A stretch of 64,000 nt of DNA from Heliocidaris erythrogramma (taxonomy: Eukaryota; Echinodermata; Echinoidea; Camarodonta; Echinometridae). Of the stretch, positions 9,301-18,165 are shown in pieces (the first letter of the stretch is position 1; each line of letters opens with the position of its first letter). Both the position numbers and the translations under genes were made by a program. The notes under the pieces are model-generated. The model searched no databases, was not told where the DNA came from, and saw nothing but the letters and a program-made list of their open reading frames with translations. The stretch lies in the NCBI GenBank assembly GCA_025617745.1, contig CM046853.1, positions 56,753,233 to 56,817,232 on the forward strand, given 5' to 3'.

Positions 9301-11976
9301 TAAAACAAATAATGGGCACAAATTGTACATTTGTAACTTGTCATAGATTTATCAGAACTTTTGGAGACAACTAGTCAGCAGCGTTTGAGACGTAGGGCCT
9401 ACGCCCCTAATGAAATATTCTGACACTGCCACTGTCGCATGACAAGATGTAAACATTGAATCAGAAAGGTTACAGTTGCAAATTATGAAAAAAAAAAATC
9501 AACAACATCATGTCATCAGCATGTTATCCTCATCGAATCACCATCGTCATCATCGTCGACCTCAGTAGAAACCATAAAGTTGCTTACCACTCTGCATCAC
9601 CATGCAACCATCATCAACTTACCTTAGCCTCAGCCGGAGTTCGATCTCGGAACACCTTTCTTAGGCACTTACACAGCAGCCAGCAGCAGCATGTCAGTAT
9701 CTTCCAAATGATAAAAAAGACCAACTTAAAAACGATCTTGATGAGCCCTGGCCGCTCATCAGCGAACCGACCCGTATCGGGTATGTCTTGCTCAAAGATC
9801 TTCACGGATTTCCTCCGAGGTTGATCCTTGTTGCCACCCCTGCCTTTTCTTCTCTTTTCCTTTCTATCACTCTGATCTGACTCCTCGCTTGGACTATCAC
9901 CCTAAATCGTGCAAAGAATCAAGAAGAAAGTGGATTATAACAATAAACATTCATATTTTAATAATAGTTTTTTCTTATTGACTCAGGTTAGCCTCATCAG
10001 TATTAAGAGAGCTCTTCCTGAGGGCCCTCCAATTGTTAATATCCCAGCATTGCCAGGTACCCATTTGATACACCTGGGTCGAGAGGGACAATATTAATGT
10101 GAGCAAAACACCGCGTCCAAGGACCGACCAAGGATAGAACATGGGACCCCGACGTATCTAGTCAGGTACCTTCACCAATAGACCACGCAGTGCTCCCACG
10201 TGGGATTATTAACGAATAATCAGTGGAAGCAGCGTAATGCTGATCGGGAGGGGAAGGGGGGGGGGGGGGGGCGGGACAAAATTGACAGGTTAGCCTTTGT
10301 TACATGTTCTGCCGTCTCTGCGTCATGCTATATTCAGGTTGTATAACCGCAATGCATATTGACTGACTGAATGGTAGCACAACCTACCGGGGCCCCCTTA
10401 AAACCCAATATGGCATATATATATGATATGCCATATATACACAAAATAATATATTTCTAATTGTGTTTCTCTTGTCCCCTTCCAAATCATAGACCCAAAA
10501 GACACTTGGAAAATAGCATTTACAAATGCTGGGATTAATGATATGATAATAACATTCTGTTCTAACACGGCCGTTGGCGATGAGAAGGAATAGGAGGGGT
10601 CGTATCATCTTCCCATTTTCACGACGTTGCACCACCCGGCCCCCTTTTCTCTCTGGGGAGAGTGTCCCAATGCCCATTTCCGTGGCTATACACCAATGCT
10701 CAGGCCATAAAAGACAATGTAAAGTGCTTACTTGTAACTAGAGAGGGGCCAGACTAGAAGAAAACAATCAAGCCATCAAACTAACTAAAGAAACGAAAAA
10801 AGAGCCCCCCAAAAAGAAAAAGAAAATAAAAGCAGCAATTACGTTGGGGGAGGTGGGGGGTTATGTCCGCACTAAAATAAAGCTGTCACGCTTGCCGTTG
10901 GATTTCAATCAACTAGAAAATAACCACCATGAAAATTTATTGTCCAGCATATACGGTAAGTTTTAAAAGATTCCTGAAATATTTCATGCAAACTTTTTCA
11001 AATTAGATCTACCGTATATACCTTTTAAAAGTATCTGTCCGGAAATACCCAACCTGTTAGGACATACAACTTGTGTGAATACCTATAGACCTTATCTGAC
11101 ATTCTACCAATACGATTGGCGTGTAATTCGTGGGAATCTTTGAATAGCATCTTTTTATGAAAGAAACCAAGAGGCCCATCAAATCAGAAAAATAATTTTT
11201 AAAAATTGGAAGGGGGCTGATCGATCCGAATGCATCTAGGCCCTATGGAGGTCAACTAAAAAATGCTTAGATATACTGACCTCGTCCTCGTTTTGTGTCC
11301 CACCTAGCGCTGCTACTAAGAAAACTCCAGCAGCATTCTTTACTTCCTCTATGGCATCATCCTTCATATCATCCAGCATATCTTCAATTTTTTCTTTTGC
11401 TTTCTCTTTGAGTTTCCTCTTCGCCTTTTTCTTGACTTTTTCCTTGGCTTTATTCTTCGCCTTTTTCTTTGCTTTCTTTTTTGCTTTGCTCTTGACATTC
11501 TTCTTCGCCTTATCTTTGACCTTCTTCTTCGCCTTATCTTTGGTCTTCTTCTTCGCCTTATCTTTGGCCTTCTTCTTCGCCTTATCTTTGACCTTCTTCT
11601 TCGCCTTATCTTTGACCTTCTTCTTGGCCTTATCCTTGACCTTCTTCTTGGCCTTTTCCTTGGCTTTCTTCTTTGCCTTTTCCTTGACTTTCTTTTTCGC
11701 TTTCTCCTTTACCTTCTTTTTCGCCTTCTTTTTCACCTGCTTTTTCGCCTTCTTTTTAACCTGTTTCTTGACCTGCTTTTTGGCCTGTTTCTTGGCCTGT
11801 TTCTTGACCTGCTTTTTGGCCTGTTTCTTGACCTGCTTTTTGGCCTGTTTCTTGACCTGCTTTTTGGCCTGTTTCTTGACGATTTTCTTGCCTTGTTTCT
11901 TCGCAACTTTCTTTCCAGTTTTCTGTGCCGCCTTCTTGCCACTACTCTTGGCCGCTTTGCCTGCTACTTTCATCAT
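341..11976 (-). CDS. DCST1: DCST1-like DC-STAMP domain membrane protein (multi-exon, 3' end beyond window)
   Basis: Multi-pass membrane protein of the DC-STAMP family; DCST1/DCST2 relatives act in sperm-egg fusion, and DCST1 also has a C-terminal RING. Exons in transcript order: 11976-11281, 9901-9623, 9003-8757, 8212-8042, 7521-7420, 5860-5672, 5119-5057, 4579-4366, 3837-3680, 3101-2937, 1377-1210, 657-420. Every junction is GT-AG and phase-compatible, giving about 896 residues to the last visible donor. Hydrophobic segments lie near residues 270-300, 340-385 and 410-430; the DC-STAMP domain covers roughly residues 590-800, with NVYIT, PLS..E..YYV and a conserved KCLP. The end (ESYGRRLRH, YYYPER, LYNHIMKKR) fits DCST1 better than DCST2. 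The RING cysteines are not in view: either a donor at 420 leads to an exon off the left edge, or the frame ends at the stop at 341. Oddity: the lysine-rich first exon. Paralogue choice is by eye. Confidence 0.88.
420..657 (-). CDS. DCST1: DCST1-like exon 12 (last in window)
   Basis: Phase 1 start after CTCAAG|; encodes GVFGLCLILVLTESYGRRLR, then AAAYYYPERQKYRIVWLYNH and a cytoplasmic stretch to SKLAAR. I end it at a donor AG|GTATAC (420), because family members continue from here into a C-x-C-rich RING tail. Reading on instead reaches a stop at 341-343 after 26 unfamiliar residues (YTVSVVIATLARL...). Confidence 0.8.
658..1209. other. Intron 11 of DCST1-like gene with GAGACC inverted motifs
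   Basis: Positions 1,040-1,125 contain several copies of CGAGACCG/CGGTCTCG in both orientations that can fold into a cruciform (for example CCCACGAGACC, GGTCTCGTGAA, GCGAGACCG, CGGTCTCGTAGG). No coding signal. Confidence 0.5.
1210..1377 (-). CDS. DCST1: DCST1-like exon 11
   Basis: 168 bases, phase 1 to 1. Encodes GTIHLIVQGDGLLADVYKAL, VKALDPSSHANITID, then TTKCLPVANPPDIFSYYQI. KCLP and the following DxxxYY are the DCST1-type end of the second ectodomain; NIT is a potential glycosylation site. Confidence 0.9.
1378..2936. other. Intron 10 of DCST1-like gene
   Basis: Mixed-composition non-coding DNA of about 1.56 kb. Small G-rich patch near 1,535-1,555 and T-rich stretches near 2,105-2,180. 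No further exon or known repeat seen. Confidence 0.5.
2937..3101 (-). CDS. DCST1: DCST1-like exon 10
   Basis: 165 bases, phase 1 to 1. It has no internal ATG in good position, so simple ORF scans miss it. Encodes ALRLAKSERRKMIIGLAMWF, then a span with YALMLIFSDISAFSFLSVVR and KKVEMSVKQG. The donor GGAT|GTAATT is weaker than the others. Confidence 0.85.
3680..3837 (-). CDS. DCST1: DCST1-like exon 9
   Basis: 158 bases, phase 2 in and 1 out. Encodes AMKYRTKYLTKDKFDNVYIT, then QFVRLEEKRRARNKFTLFPL and SDRETRYYVRP. The FDNVYIT and PLS..E motifs are diagnostic of DC-STAMP-domain proteins. The donor is CCAT|GTAAGA. Confidence 0.92.
4366..4579 (-). CDS. DCST1: DCST1-like exon 8: start of DC-STAMP domain
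   Basis: 214 bases, phase 1 in and 2 out, donor AA|GTGAGT. Encodes AFDVAVDELEKQFNVDFEFT, then NRNFSKTPDEIKKAIIEEIG, then a membrane span with YWVNYALSFTVVFLFFK. Confidence 0.92.
5057..5119 (-). CDS. DCST1: DCST1-like exon 7
   Basis: A 63-base micro-exon, phase 1 to 1, encoding MGKLLCYLPMLINLIITKAT. A cysteine followed by a leucine/proline turn is the usual feature at this point of the family. Confidence 0.85.
5672..5860 (-). CDS. DCST1: DCST1-like exon 6: cysteine-rich ectodomain
   Basis: 189 bases, phase 1 to 1, between TCTAG| and GCAA|GTAAGT. Encodes DAIQAFFDWMDTMVDRCNER and a cysteine series (CNER..ICYDKF..NCRAKG..FVCNIV..LCELAA), the disulfide-bonded ectodomain pattern of this family. 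Confidence 0.9.
5861..7419. repeat. Intron 5 filled with nested tandem repeats
   Basis: Two tandem layers. (a) A unit with GAGCGA, AAATTTTTCTTAAC, ATGTACAGAAGTTACATACAG and TATCTGGG-AACCTCGCTGCCC occurs at about 6,045-6,235 and again at about 6,325-6,475. (b) A roughly 280-base unit starting CCTATTGCCAAAGGGGGACA and ending in a polypyrimidine block occurs at about 6,515-6,807 and 6,810-7,080. Both pyrimidine blocks have the same internal order, so the copying is recent. A run of about 25 G lies near 6,486. Confidence 0.85.
7420..7521 (-). CDS. DCST1: DCST1-like exon 5
   Basis: 102 bases, phase 1 to 1. Encodes a helical amphipathic stretch IVDDVKQMIETVKKIVSN then AHDAFIALVDAVKAIG, as in the coiled extracellular part of DCST proteins. 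Intron 4 upstream of it holds a GA-rich microsatellite (about 7,550-7,660). Confidence 0.88.
8042..8212 (-). CDS. DCST1: DCST1-like exon 4
   Basis: 171 bases, phase 1 to 1. Encodes GKGRVILLAYGYILLLGGPL followed by ANLTYNLDAASQAQACGSAL, the family's third membrane span and the start of the first extracellular region; NLT is a potential N-glycosylation site. The donor abuts a poly-C tract at 8,005-8,025 in the intron. Confidence 0.9.
8341..8440. repeat. Dispersed repeat with GCGCCTAATGCATC
   Basis: ATAATAACAATAATAATATA followed by CCGCTTTTATATAGCGCCTA and TCTCTAGGCGCTTTACAG. The arms GCGCCTA and TAGGCGC are inverted. I recognise this as a common marine-invertebrate repeat of unknown class. Confidence 0.55.
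8757..9003 (-). CDS. DCST1: DCST1-like exon 3: membrane segments
   Basis: 247 bases, phase 0 in and 1 out, GT donor AG|GTAAGT. Starts CCWKWCCVPGSYPNTLGK, then two membrane spans (FLSGCILAFVFYFIFIFIIG and TSILGFIFCFGLAFSSRVRC), ending MLMIPQFFT. The sequence 'FSSRVRCIVMLMIPQ' matches the family's second-span signature. Confidence 0.9.
9623..9901 (-). CDS. DCST1: DCST1-like exon 2
   Basis: 93 codons, phase 0 to 0, between TTTAG| and AAG|GTAAGT. It begins with a charged stretch (GDSPSEESDQSDRKEKRRK) and continues into IFEQDIPDTGRF, then a hydrophobic segment IVFKLVFFIIWKILTCCCWL with a cysteine cluster that could be palmitoylated. GC content is higher than in the flanking introns. Confidence 0.85.
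10030..10200 (-). mobile_element. tRNA-derived SINE fragment
   Basis: Read on the minus strand it has CGTGGTCTATTGGTGAAGG (A-box-like), a degenerate B box (TGTTCTATCC), then a body with CACCTGGGT and AAATGGGTACC. The body matches the SINE at 16,199 (CACCCAGGTGAAGTAAATGG). It is an old, diverged copy in intron 1 of the DCST1-like gene. Confidence 0.6.
10201..11280. other. Intron 1 of DCST1-like gene
   Basis: Contains a G-tract near 10,256-10,272 and a short TA-rich patch at 10,412-10,455. An ORF on the minus strand at 10,384-10,677 has no recognisable family and no splice support. Nothing else seen. Confidence 0.45.
11281..11976 (-). CDS. DCST1: DCST1-like exon 1: lysine-rich repeat N-terminus
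   Basis: 232 codons from ATG 11,976, whose context GCCGCCAAG-ATG is a strong Kozak match, to a GAG|GTCAGT donor, phase 0, matching the phase-0 acceptor at 9,901. Residues 1-27 resemble a histone-tail-like start (GKAAKSSGKKAAQKTGKK). About residues 28-80 repeat KKQA/KKQV four-mers; about 80-180 repeat an eight-residue unit KAKKKVKD/E. The last 35 residues turn acidic and hydrophobic (IEDMLDDMKDDAIEEVK, then AGVFLVAALGG). Lysine codons are mostly AAG, so the DNA is a 12/24-bp minisatellite. Attachment to the DCST gene rests on orientation, spacing, phase and lack of another ORF between; it could be a separate gene. RNA evidence would decide. Confidence 0.7.
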
Positions 11977-12340
11977 CTTGGCGGCTGTCTCTGGGTTGTT
12001 AACTACTTATTTAAAAAAAAATCGAAACAGCAACGCAACTAAAACATGGATACGACAAATTCATGATGATTAACATCTGTCACCAACTTTGCGGTGAAGA
12101 TGCTACAACATTGAGACTAGCTGGCCGAGCTGACTATATAGTAGAAGTGAACAAAATACAAATTTCACAAATTAAAAATTAAGGCCGACTATACTAGCGC
12201 AGGCACAAGCTAGCTATACTAGCGCGCACAGCTCAATGACTTCATGTGCGTATAATGACAAATGCATACAAGAAATGCTATTAGCACGCGCCATACGCAA
12301 GATCATGACGCAAGGCCACGGCGCAAGACCAAGTTATAGA

Positions 12341-12503
12341 CAACGAACGTAGAGGGCGGCAACACTTTGCAGTCTTGCTATGAGGAAGGTTCACTTCTTA
12401 CGCGCATGCAGTTGAAGTGCGCGCACATTTTGGTAGGCATGCCAACCAACGAACGTAGAGGGCGGCAACACTTTGCAGTCTTGCTATGAGGAAGGTTCAC
12501 TTC
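12341..12503. repeat. Direct 57-bp duplication upstream of the DCST1-like gene
   Basis: A block beginning CAACGAACGTAGAGGGCGGC and ending GAAGGTTCACTTC occurs at 12,341-12,397 and again at 12,447-12,503, separated by 49 bases with ACGCGCATGCAGTTGAAGTG. The block plus most of the separator recurs inverted at about 18,178-18,280. Possibly within the promoter or 5' UTR of the minus-strand gene. Confidence 0.9.
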
Positions 12504-12774
12504 GCTAAATTTCTGTGACCATCGTTTTCTCTCAGAGAGGTTTTTAGGTAGATTGTAGATTTGATTTTTTTTCAATTTATACTTTCAAAAACATTTGAAT
12601 TAAAATGTTAAAATAAGATGTTATGTTCAATAATATTGTTGAATGATTTTTATAATTTTCAAGAGAAAAAAGATTAAAATGGTTATAAATTTATCATTTT
12701 ACTTTACTATACAATAATATGTATTTGTGAGGTTGCTAACGTTTTCCTGCTATATTTCGCTGCTACTGCACTGT
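12504..12774. other. AT-rich spacer
   Basis: No gene or repeat recognised; runs of A/T between the duplication and the start of the palindrome arm. Confidence 0.4.
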
Positions 12775-13033
12775 ATTTCGATATCGATCCATGTCCGTAC
12801 CGTGTGCATACCGTGTACATTATTGCTACATAATTATACAGTTCTCTCTCTCGATCTGACCGCCTAAGTGGACTCAGAGTCGGAGCTCCACGATGGATCA
12901 ATCAAGGTTTGTTTTTATTTATAAATTTAGATTAACTTATTTGAAGTGATGATGAAACAAATTTGGCAATCCAGGGTAATAAAATTAAAAATAGAGAGAG
13001 CTGTTACTAGTGTTACTGTTACTGTATTATGTG

Positions 13034-13648
13034 GTGTCCAAACTTCGCGGACATTTTGGCCTTTTATGACGTTACAACACAATTTGATAGATATACATTA
13101 AAAATGTTATATCAAATGAAGCAGAATATACCGTAAAATAATGCCATACAAAAATGTTTGAAAATTTTATCTTATAAACTCTCATTTTAAGGCCAAATCC
13201 AATCGCTCACCATCAGCTTTTGCCCACGACAGACGAGTCCATACTTCGTGGATTATGTTTGGTGCCCTCTTTTGGCCCTATTTGTGCAGATTAATTACGA
13301 TAAATAATAAATAAGACGTCAGATTACACTCGTCGGACGGAACCCGACAGCGTAGAGCCGACGCTAATTTATTGGGGGTAAGAATTTGATAATTTAGGGG
13401 AATTTTAAATGCGGTACAAAATTATAATTTTAAGCTTGATTTTACTAAAATTGACAAGATTCTCATCAATATATTGACTAAATTATACATTTACTTACAT
13501 TTTTTCGTCGCATTTTGCCTCTTTTGGGTTCTTTCCGTATTGTAGAACGATTTTCCGCAGTCCCACATACAGTAGCGCGTACAATGTACTTTTTATCGCG
13601 TATTTAGTACTGATACGCGAAGTATGGACATCCGCGAAGTTTGGACAC
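13034..13648. mobile_element. MITE-like insertion in left arm
   Basis: Starts GTGTCCAAACTTCGCGGA and ends in its exact reverse complement TCCGCGAAGTTTGGACAC, an 18-bp terminal inverted repeat. About 615 bases, AT-rich, no ORF of note. The right palindrome arm lacks this block at the equivalent place, which supports a unit insertion. Confidence 0.82.
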
Positions 13649-14394
13649 GCTGCCATACTATGTAGGCCTAGTGTAACGTTAATTTGTTCAATTAAAAAAA
13701 AATTGTTCGGATGCTGGATGGAGCGATGATGATCATGATGATGGATGACCGGACACTTAACAAAAATGAAAAAATGAGGGGGCTGGGACATAAGGAATTC
13801 TTGTCGTGATAATCATCATTGATATATTTTTCTATAAATAATATCGGGCAAACCCAAAATAGGGGCAGGTCGGCGTACGCGTGCCATGTTTTACAGTGCG
13901 GAGATCGGCAGAGGCAAATGACTTTACACATGTAACAAGTTCTTAGGCCTAATCAAGTTCAAAATCAAGTTCAAAACAACTTCCAAATATATTTCCAATC
14001 AAGTAATTAATGCTGTGATAATCATATTGTCCTCTTGACTTTCAGATTTGTAGTTGTTTGATGAAAATCATAACGATTTTGGCCAGAAATGGAGTCAAAC
14101 TCGCAAATGTTTCACCGCTGAATCTGGTACAACATCGTCGCCGCCGCCGCCGCCGCCGCTGGGCTACATTTGCTTGCACACAAATGAATACAGCACGCGC
14201 AGACCGGCCCCTATTCTCCGGGTTTGCCTAATAATATCGTCTAAGTTAGATCAAAATAGGTCTAACTTAGGCCTAACATTAACAAAGTTAGGCCCTAACG
14301 TGAACCATAATGATAATTGTATTTGTAACTTGTAACTTTTCACAAACTTGAGACAAGGTCAAACTCAAAGGCAAGCATGATGATGTTTTATTTT

Positions 14395-14861
14395 TTTTTA
14401 ATTTCAAGAGAGAGAGAGTGGGTTCATATTTAGTCTTGATTCTACTATTTGTAGACCAGAATCAAAGCACTTTTAATGAGAGGTAATAATACATCTCCAC
14501 AGAGTAATATATCATATGGATGGCCTTTGTTGTTTCACTCAGTGACTTTCAGTAATCACATTCATTAGTCTCATGTTGACTTTGATTGCCCTCAGATAAA
14601 CTTGGCAAGGAACTAACTTGTGGCTGATCTACTTGAAGATATAATAGAGCCTAATGTTAGAGGTCTACATAACTCAACAACTGTTGGAGGTGCCGGATGA
14701 AGCGGAAAATCCTACTGTAAAAGATGAGACGTGAGAAATAAACAGGTAGGTCTAGACCTAACTAGTTGGACCTAGACTTAATAATACCAAGGAGTTACCA
14801 CAGGGTATTACAGCTAAAAATTATAGGTCTGGTAATGGTAGTGGATCCAGAATCGGTTTAC

Positions 14862-14900
<39 letters not shown>

Positions 14901-15015
14901 GTTTTTAGTTTTCATTGTCCAACCAAAACAGCAACAACAACAAAAGAATTCTGAGAGAGTGGACATTTCATTTGTCCTTTTCCTTTATCCACCACTGAGA
15001 TCTGTTTTCTTCAGT
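14395..15015. mobile_element. Left-arm-specific insertion with long G run
   Basis: The right arm passes directly from 'GATGTTTTATTTTTTTT' to 'CTTCAGTGTAATATTAAATT', skipping this block. It holds a GA repeat and a run of 36 G (14,864-14,899). No clear terminal repeats, so its class is unknown. Confidence 0.6.
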
Positions 15016-15474
15016 GTAATATTAAATTAGCTGTTTTTAATAGTGTCTTTAAAAATCAATTATGAGATCTTTAGGGAATGTTCAGGGTGATGTCAGTATA
15101 AATATATTAATTTTTAGTCCCCCTTAATTATTATATTAAACATTTCATTAATTAATGCAAACAGAAACAAAACAAAATACGATGGTTGAATACATTACAC
15201 TTTAATTAAATTCCACAAATATTTTAGGATGGATTGCACATGCAGTTAGTATTTATCCTCTTTGAAAAGATCACGAGGGTGAGGATGAGCGTATCTCATT
15301 TTTTTTTCTTAATACATAATAATGCTTCTCTACTCGACTCTCCATCTATTTTACAGATGATGATGAAGATGAAGGCTTACCGCTGAGAATGAAGACAAAT
15401 TCTGAGAGGAACAAATAAATACTTAGCTGCTCCAGTTTTGCATGGTAGGTCTATGCTGTAAGAGTAAGATTGCT

Positions 15475-15595
15475 ATCAGGGGTGTCAATCCGTTTTTGGA
15501 TGGGGGGGGGGGGCAAAATGATATATTTGCCCTCTCAATATTATCGGGGGGGGGGGGGGGCAACTGCCATTGCATAATCGACGCCCCTGGTTGTT
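15475..15595. repeat. G-tract repeat (GGGGTGTCAATCCG)
   Basis: Begins GGGGTGTCAATCCGTTTTTG and ends AATCGACGCCCCTGG with two G runs. Its partner in the right arm (32,978-33,172) carries about 80 extra bases between G runs. Confidence 0.65.
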
Positions 15596-16198
15596 ATTTG
15601 TACCTCAATACAATCTAGGTACACATATTTTTCTTCACATAAACATACCAACTGAATTTTTTTGAGACTTTACTAATTTGGTTGCTTTTGAATAGCCTTG
15701 AAAATTTTATGCGTCCAACTTATTTCCTCTTTAAATAGTTTTGAGAATTCACACTTATTATTCCATTTCATAAAAAGAGTTGATGCTAACTGTGTTAATA
15801 GGAAGCTCGAAGTTTCAGGGTTTTATTTTAATACTAACTGTTGCTTGTTTAATTATGAAATACACAATGGATGCTATTGTCTAAAATCTTTCCTCTTTTC
15901 TTTCGACAGATATGGATTTCTACTTCAGCTCTTCTGTGGAATAGCCCCCTGCTTTGATCAACATGTATCTCTTCTGGGTCCGCTCGCTATTCAAAAGGAC
16001 ATCTATTCATAGAAAACCACTATATTCATTTAACACACGTTATGAAGAGCAGTTCTTATGAATAGTTATGAATAATGGTAATTTGTCTATTTAGAAGGAC
16101 CGCTATTCATTTAGTCACGCATTATGAATAAGCGGTCCTTATGAATAGCGAGGTTACCCCAAAATCATATCTGGCTTCAAGTTTAATATGCATGTTGA

Positions 16199-16460
16199 GG
16201 TGCCGTGGTCTAGTGTATCCGTCACCAGACTGTGGATCATATGGTTCACGGTTCGAATCCTGCCGCAGCGCTAATGGCAAAACAGTCATCTACATTTGTC
16301 ACTCTCCACCCAGGTGAAGTAAATGGGTACCGGTTGGGAGAAATTGCTTAAATGCCTTAGCGCCTTTCATGGCAGCTCGGCTAAATCTGCAGTAATTAAA
16401 GGGCAGAGAGTATATTTGTATAGTAGTTGTGCTATATAAATGGACATACATGTATATTAT
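16199..16460 (+). mobile_element. tRNA-derived SINE
   Basis: Head GGTGCCGTGGTCTAGTGTAT (A box TGGTCTAGTG) and GGTTCGAATCC (B box) form an RNA polymerase III promoter of tRNA origin. Body: CACCCAGGTGAAGTAAATGG, GGTACCGGTTGGGAGAAATT, TTCATGGCAGCTCGGC; tail ends in TATATAAATGG and TATTATT. A tRNA cloverleaf is no longer intact. The inverted counterpart in the right arm is split by the 11.4 kb element. Confidence 0.82.
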
Positions 16461-17452
16461 TATAATTAGAATGACTGAACAGGAGTTTAAAGTTCTTCAA
16501 TTATATCTTGACAATTTTACCCACCCCCTCCCCATTTCAAATGTTGTAGTCACATGCAGCCATTTTGTTACAGTAGCTCGTTAATGTGAGGAGGTCTTCC
16601 TCTTCTGTGTGGCCTATATAGTGAGATTACAGGGCCCCTAAATGATATTAAGATAAGCACTGCCAGGGCCACTCCTTTATTAAATCTACCCGCAGTGTAT
16701 CACAAATTAATAATAATCTTATCTGATTCTATGAATTTATAAATTATTAAGTAAATTATTATTTTATTCATTATCTACTGAGAAAATCCATACTATTCCA
16801 ACACTTCATTTGACTTGAAACTATCTAATTGTGTGTTTCTCCTGCCTCTTTTTTATAGTTAGATTTATAATAATAATAACATGCAATATACATGTACCAA
16901 CCTCAAAGGAGATGGATCATTTAAAGAGTTCTTACAACTGTCAAAATTATCTTTGTTTTTTAGGAGTACAATTGTTGTCATTGGTGTGTGTTGAACAAAA
17001 ATTTATTTTTCTTCTTGTGTAGTGGGTAAATAATCTTTAAATTGTAATTCAAATAATTTACTTCTTGGAAAGGGATTGAAATTAATAACGTATGATTCAT
17101 GTAGATTGAATTTTTTTTTTTTTAATGCATGTACATAATTTGTACTCAGAGAATATTATTTGACAAGTCGGCTGTGATGGAACTATATTGTATTGTAGTA
17201 TATGAAAAAAGTGTATGCAGATGAATTATATAAATTATGTTGGAATTTTTAAAGGAGAAGAAGTAAATGTGTATTTAAGAAGTAAGACAATGTCTAAACT
17301 TCTCTAAAAACTCATTTCTGCAAGCAAGAAAATATTCATTAAAAAGTAAAAAAATATAAACGTATTTCTGAATTGACATGTATAAACTATTGTACCTTAA
17401 ATATTGATTGTGAGAAAGATATACATGTAATTGAAAATTATTCTGTGAACAT

Positions 17453-17896
17453 GATAAAGGTCAGTAAACGAAGAAGCTTGACTGGGGAGGAATTTTTAAT
17501 TTGTAAACAAATCTTTAGGCATGTTACTCCCAGTGTTAAAGATCGTATGCTCGATCTGTAATGAAAAACACAAGTCAGAAAAAATTTGGAACCAGCGGGA
17601 TTCGAACCTGTCATCTACTGCTTGCCGGGCAGCGACTTAACCACCAGGCTATTCTGGTTCACGGCCAAGTCACGATGAAACTAGAATCAAATAACCAAGA
17701 TCCTCTTCTTTCCGACTCATTAATATTCATTTTTAACGGTCCGCCGTAGACAATGGTTAGTAAACGAAGAAGCTTGACTGGGGAGGAATTTTTAATTTGT
17801 AAACAAATCTTTAGGCATGTTACTCCCAGTGTTAAAGATCGTATGCTCTGGGAGTAACATGCCTAAAGATTTGTTTACAAATTAATGATAAAGGTC
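17453..17896. mobile_element. Left-arm insertion with 12-bp target duplication
   Basis: Flanked by ATGATAAAGGTC at about 17,453 and 17,885; the right arm has a single uninterrupted copy. Inside: a block with GTAAACGAAGAAGCTTGACT at 17,464-17,550, a tRNA-like segment, a second direct copy of the block at 17,758-17,848, then about 36 bases inverted (CTGGGAGTAACATGCC). This layout suggests a SINE with a terminal fold-back. Confidence 0.78.
17589..17664 (-). ncRNA. Degenerate tRNA-like sequence (SINE head)
   Basis: On the minus strand, a 7-bp acceptor stem GAACCAG/CTGGTTC pairs perfectly, and a 5-bp anticodon stem GCTGC/GCAGT encloses a 7-base loop. Internal promoter boxes TAGCCTGGTGG and GGTTCGAATCC are present. 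The T stem is mispaired and U33 is missing, so it is not a working tRNA. Confidence 0.55.
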
Positions 17897-18165
17897 CTTT
17901 CACATTATATCAATGAAATGAACCATATAGGGGAGGGGTGAATGAACCAGGACATGTGATCAATGTGTATGTATGAGATAGAGAGGGAAGACAAAAAAGA
18001 TGAGAAAAGGCGAAACTGAGAAGATATGGTGAAAAGGAAAGAGAGAAGGGGCGGATCCAGGGGGGCACTTCCGGCCCCTGCCCCCCCCCCCCCTTTGGAA
18101 GAAAAGTATGCATTTTATGCCCCCCTTTTACAATGAAGACCTTTTTTCTTTTCTTTTTTTTTCTT

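Larger units (their letters stand above)
12774..18150 (+). repeat. Left arm of large imperfect palindrome
   Basis: Reads in the same order as the reverse complement of 34,596-32,132 followed by 20,746-19,400. Anchors: GGATCAATCAAGGTTTG (12,895 vs 34,45x), GTAGTTGTTTGATGAAAATC region (14,053 vs 33,95x), GATGATGAAGATGAAGGCTT (15,360 vs 33,28x), CTATTCAAAAGGAC (15,99x vs 32,56x), the SINE (16,199 vs 32,345), GACTGAACAGGAGTTTAAAG (16,472 vs 20,66x) and the GGGGCGGATCCAGG repeat (18,05x vs 19,51x). Substitutions and small gaps are scattered through both arms, so they are diverged copies. Left-only insertions at about 13,034-13,648, 14,395-15,015 and 17,453-17,896. No coding gene found. Confidence 0.88.

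Noticed and set aside
11351-12073. 240-residue Phe/Leu-rich ORF on the plus strand
   Set aside because: It is the antisense shadow of the lysine-rich exon; poly-Lys codons read backwards as Phe/Leu. It lacks splice support and family resemblance.
16199-16275. Functional tRNA gene
   Set aside because: The A and B boxes are present but the cloverleaf does not close and a SINE body follows.
17910-18113. Minus-strand ORF with its copy at 19,147-19,659
   Set aside because: Both fall in repeat DNA at the palindrome's inner ends; they mirror each other because the arms do.
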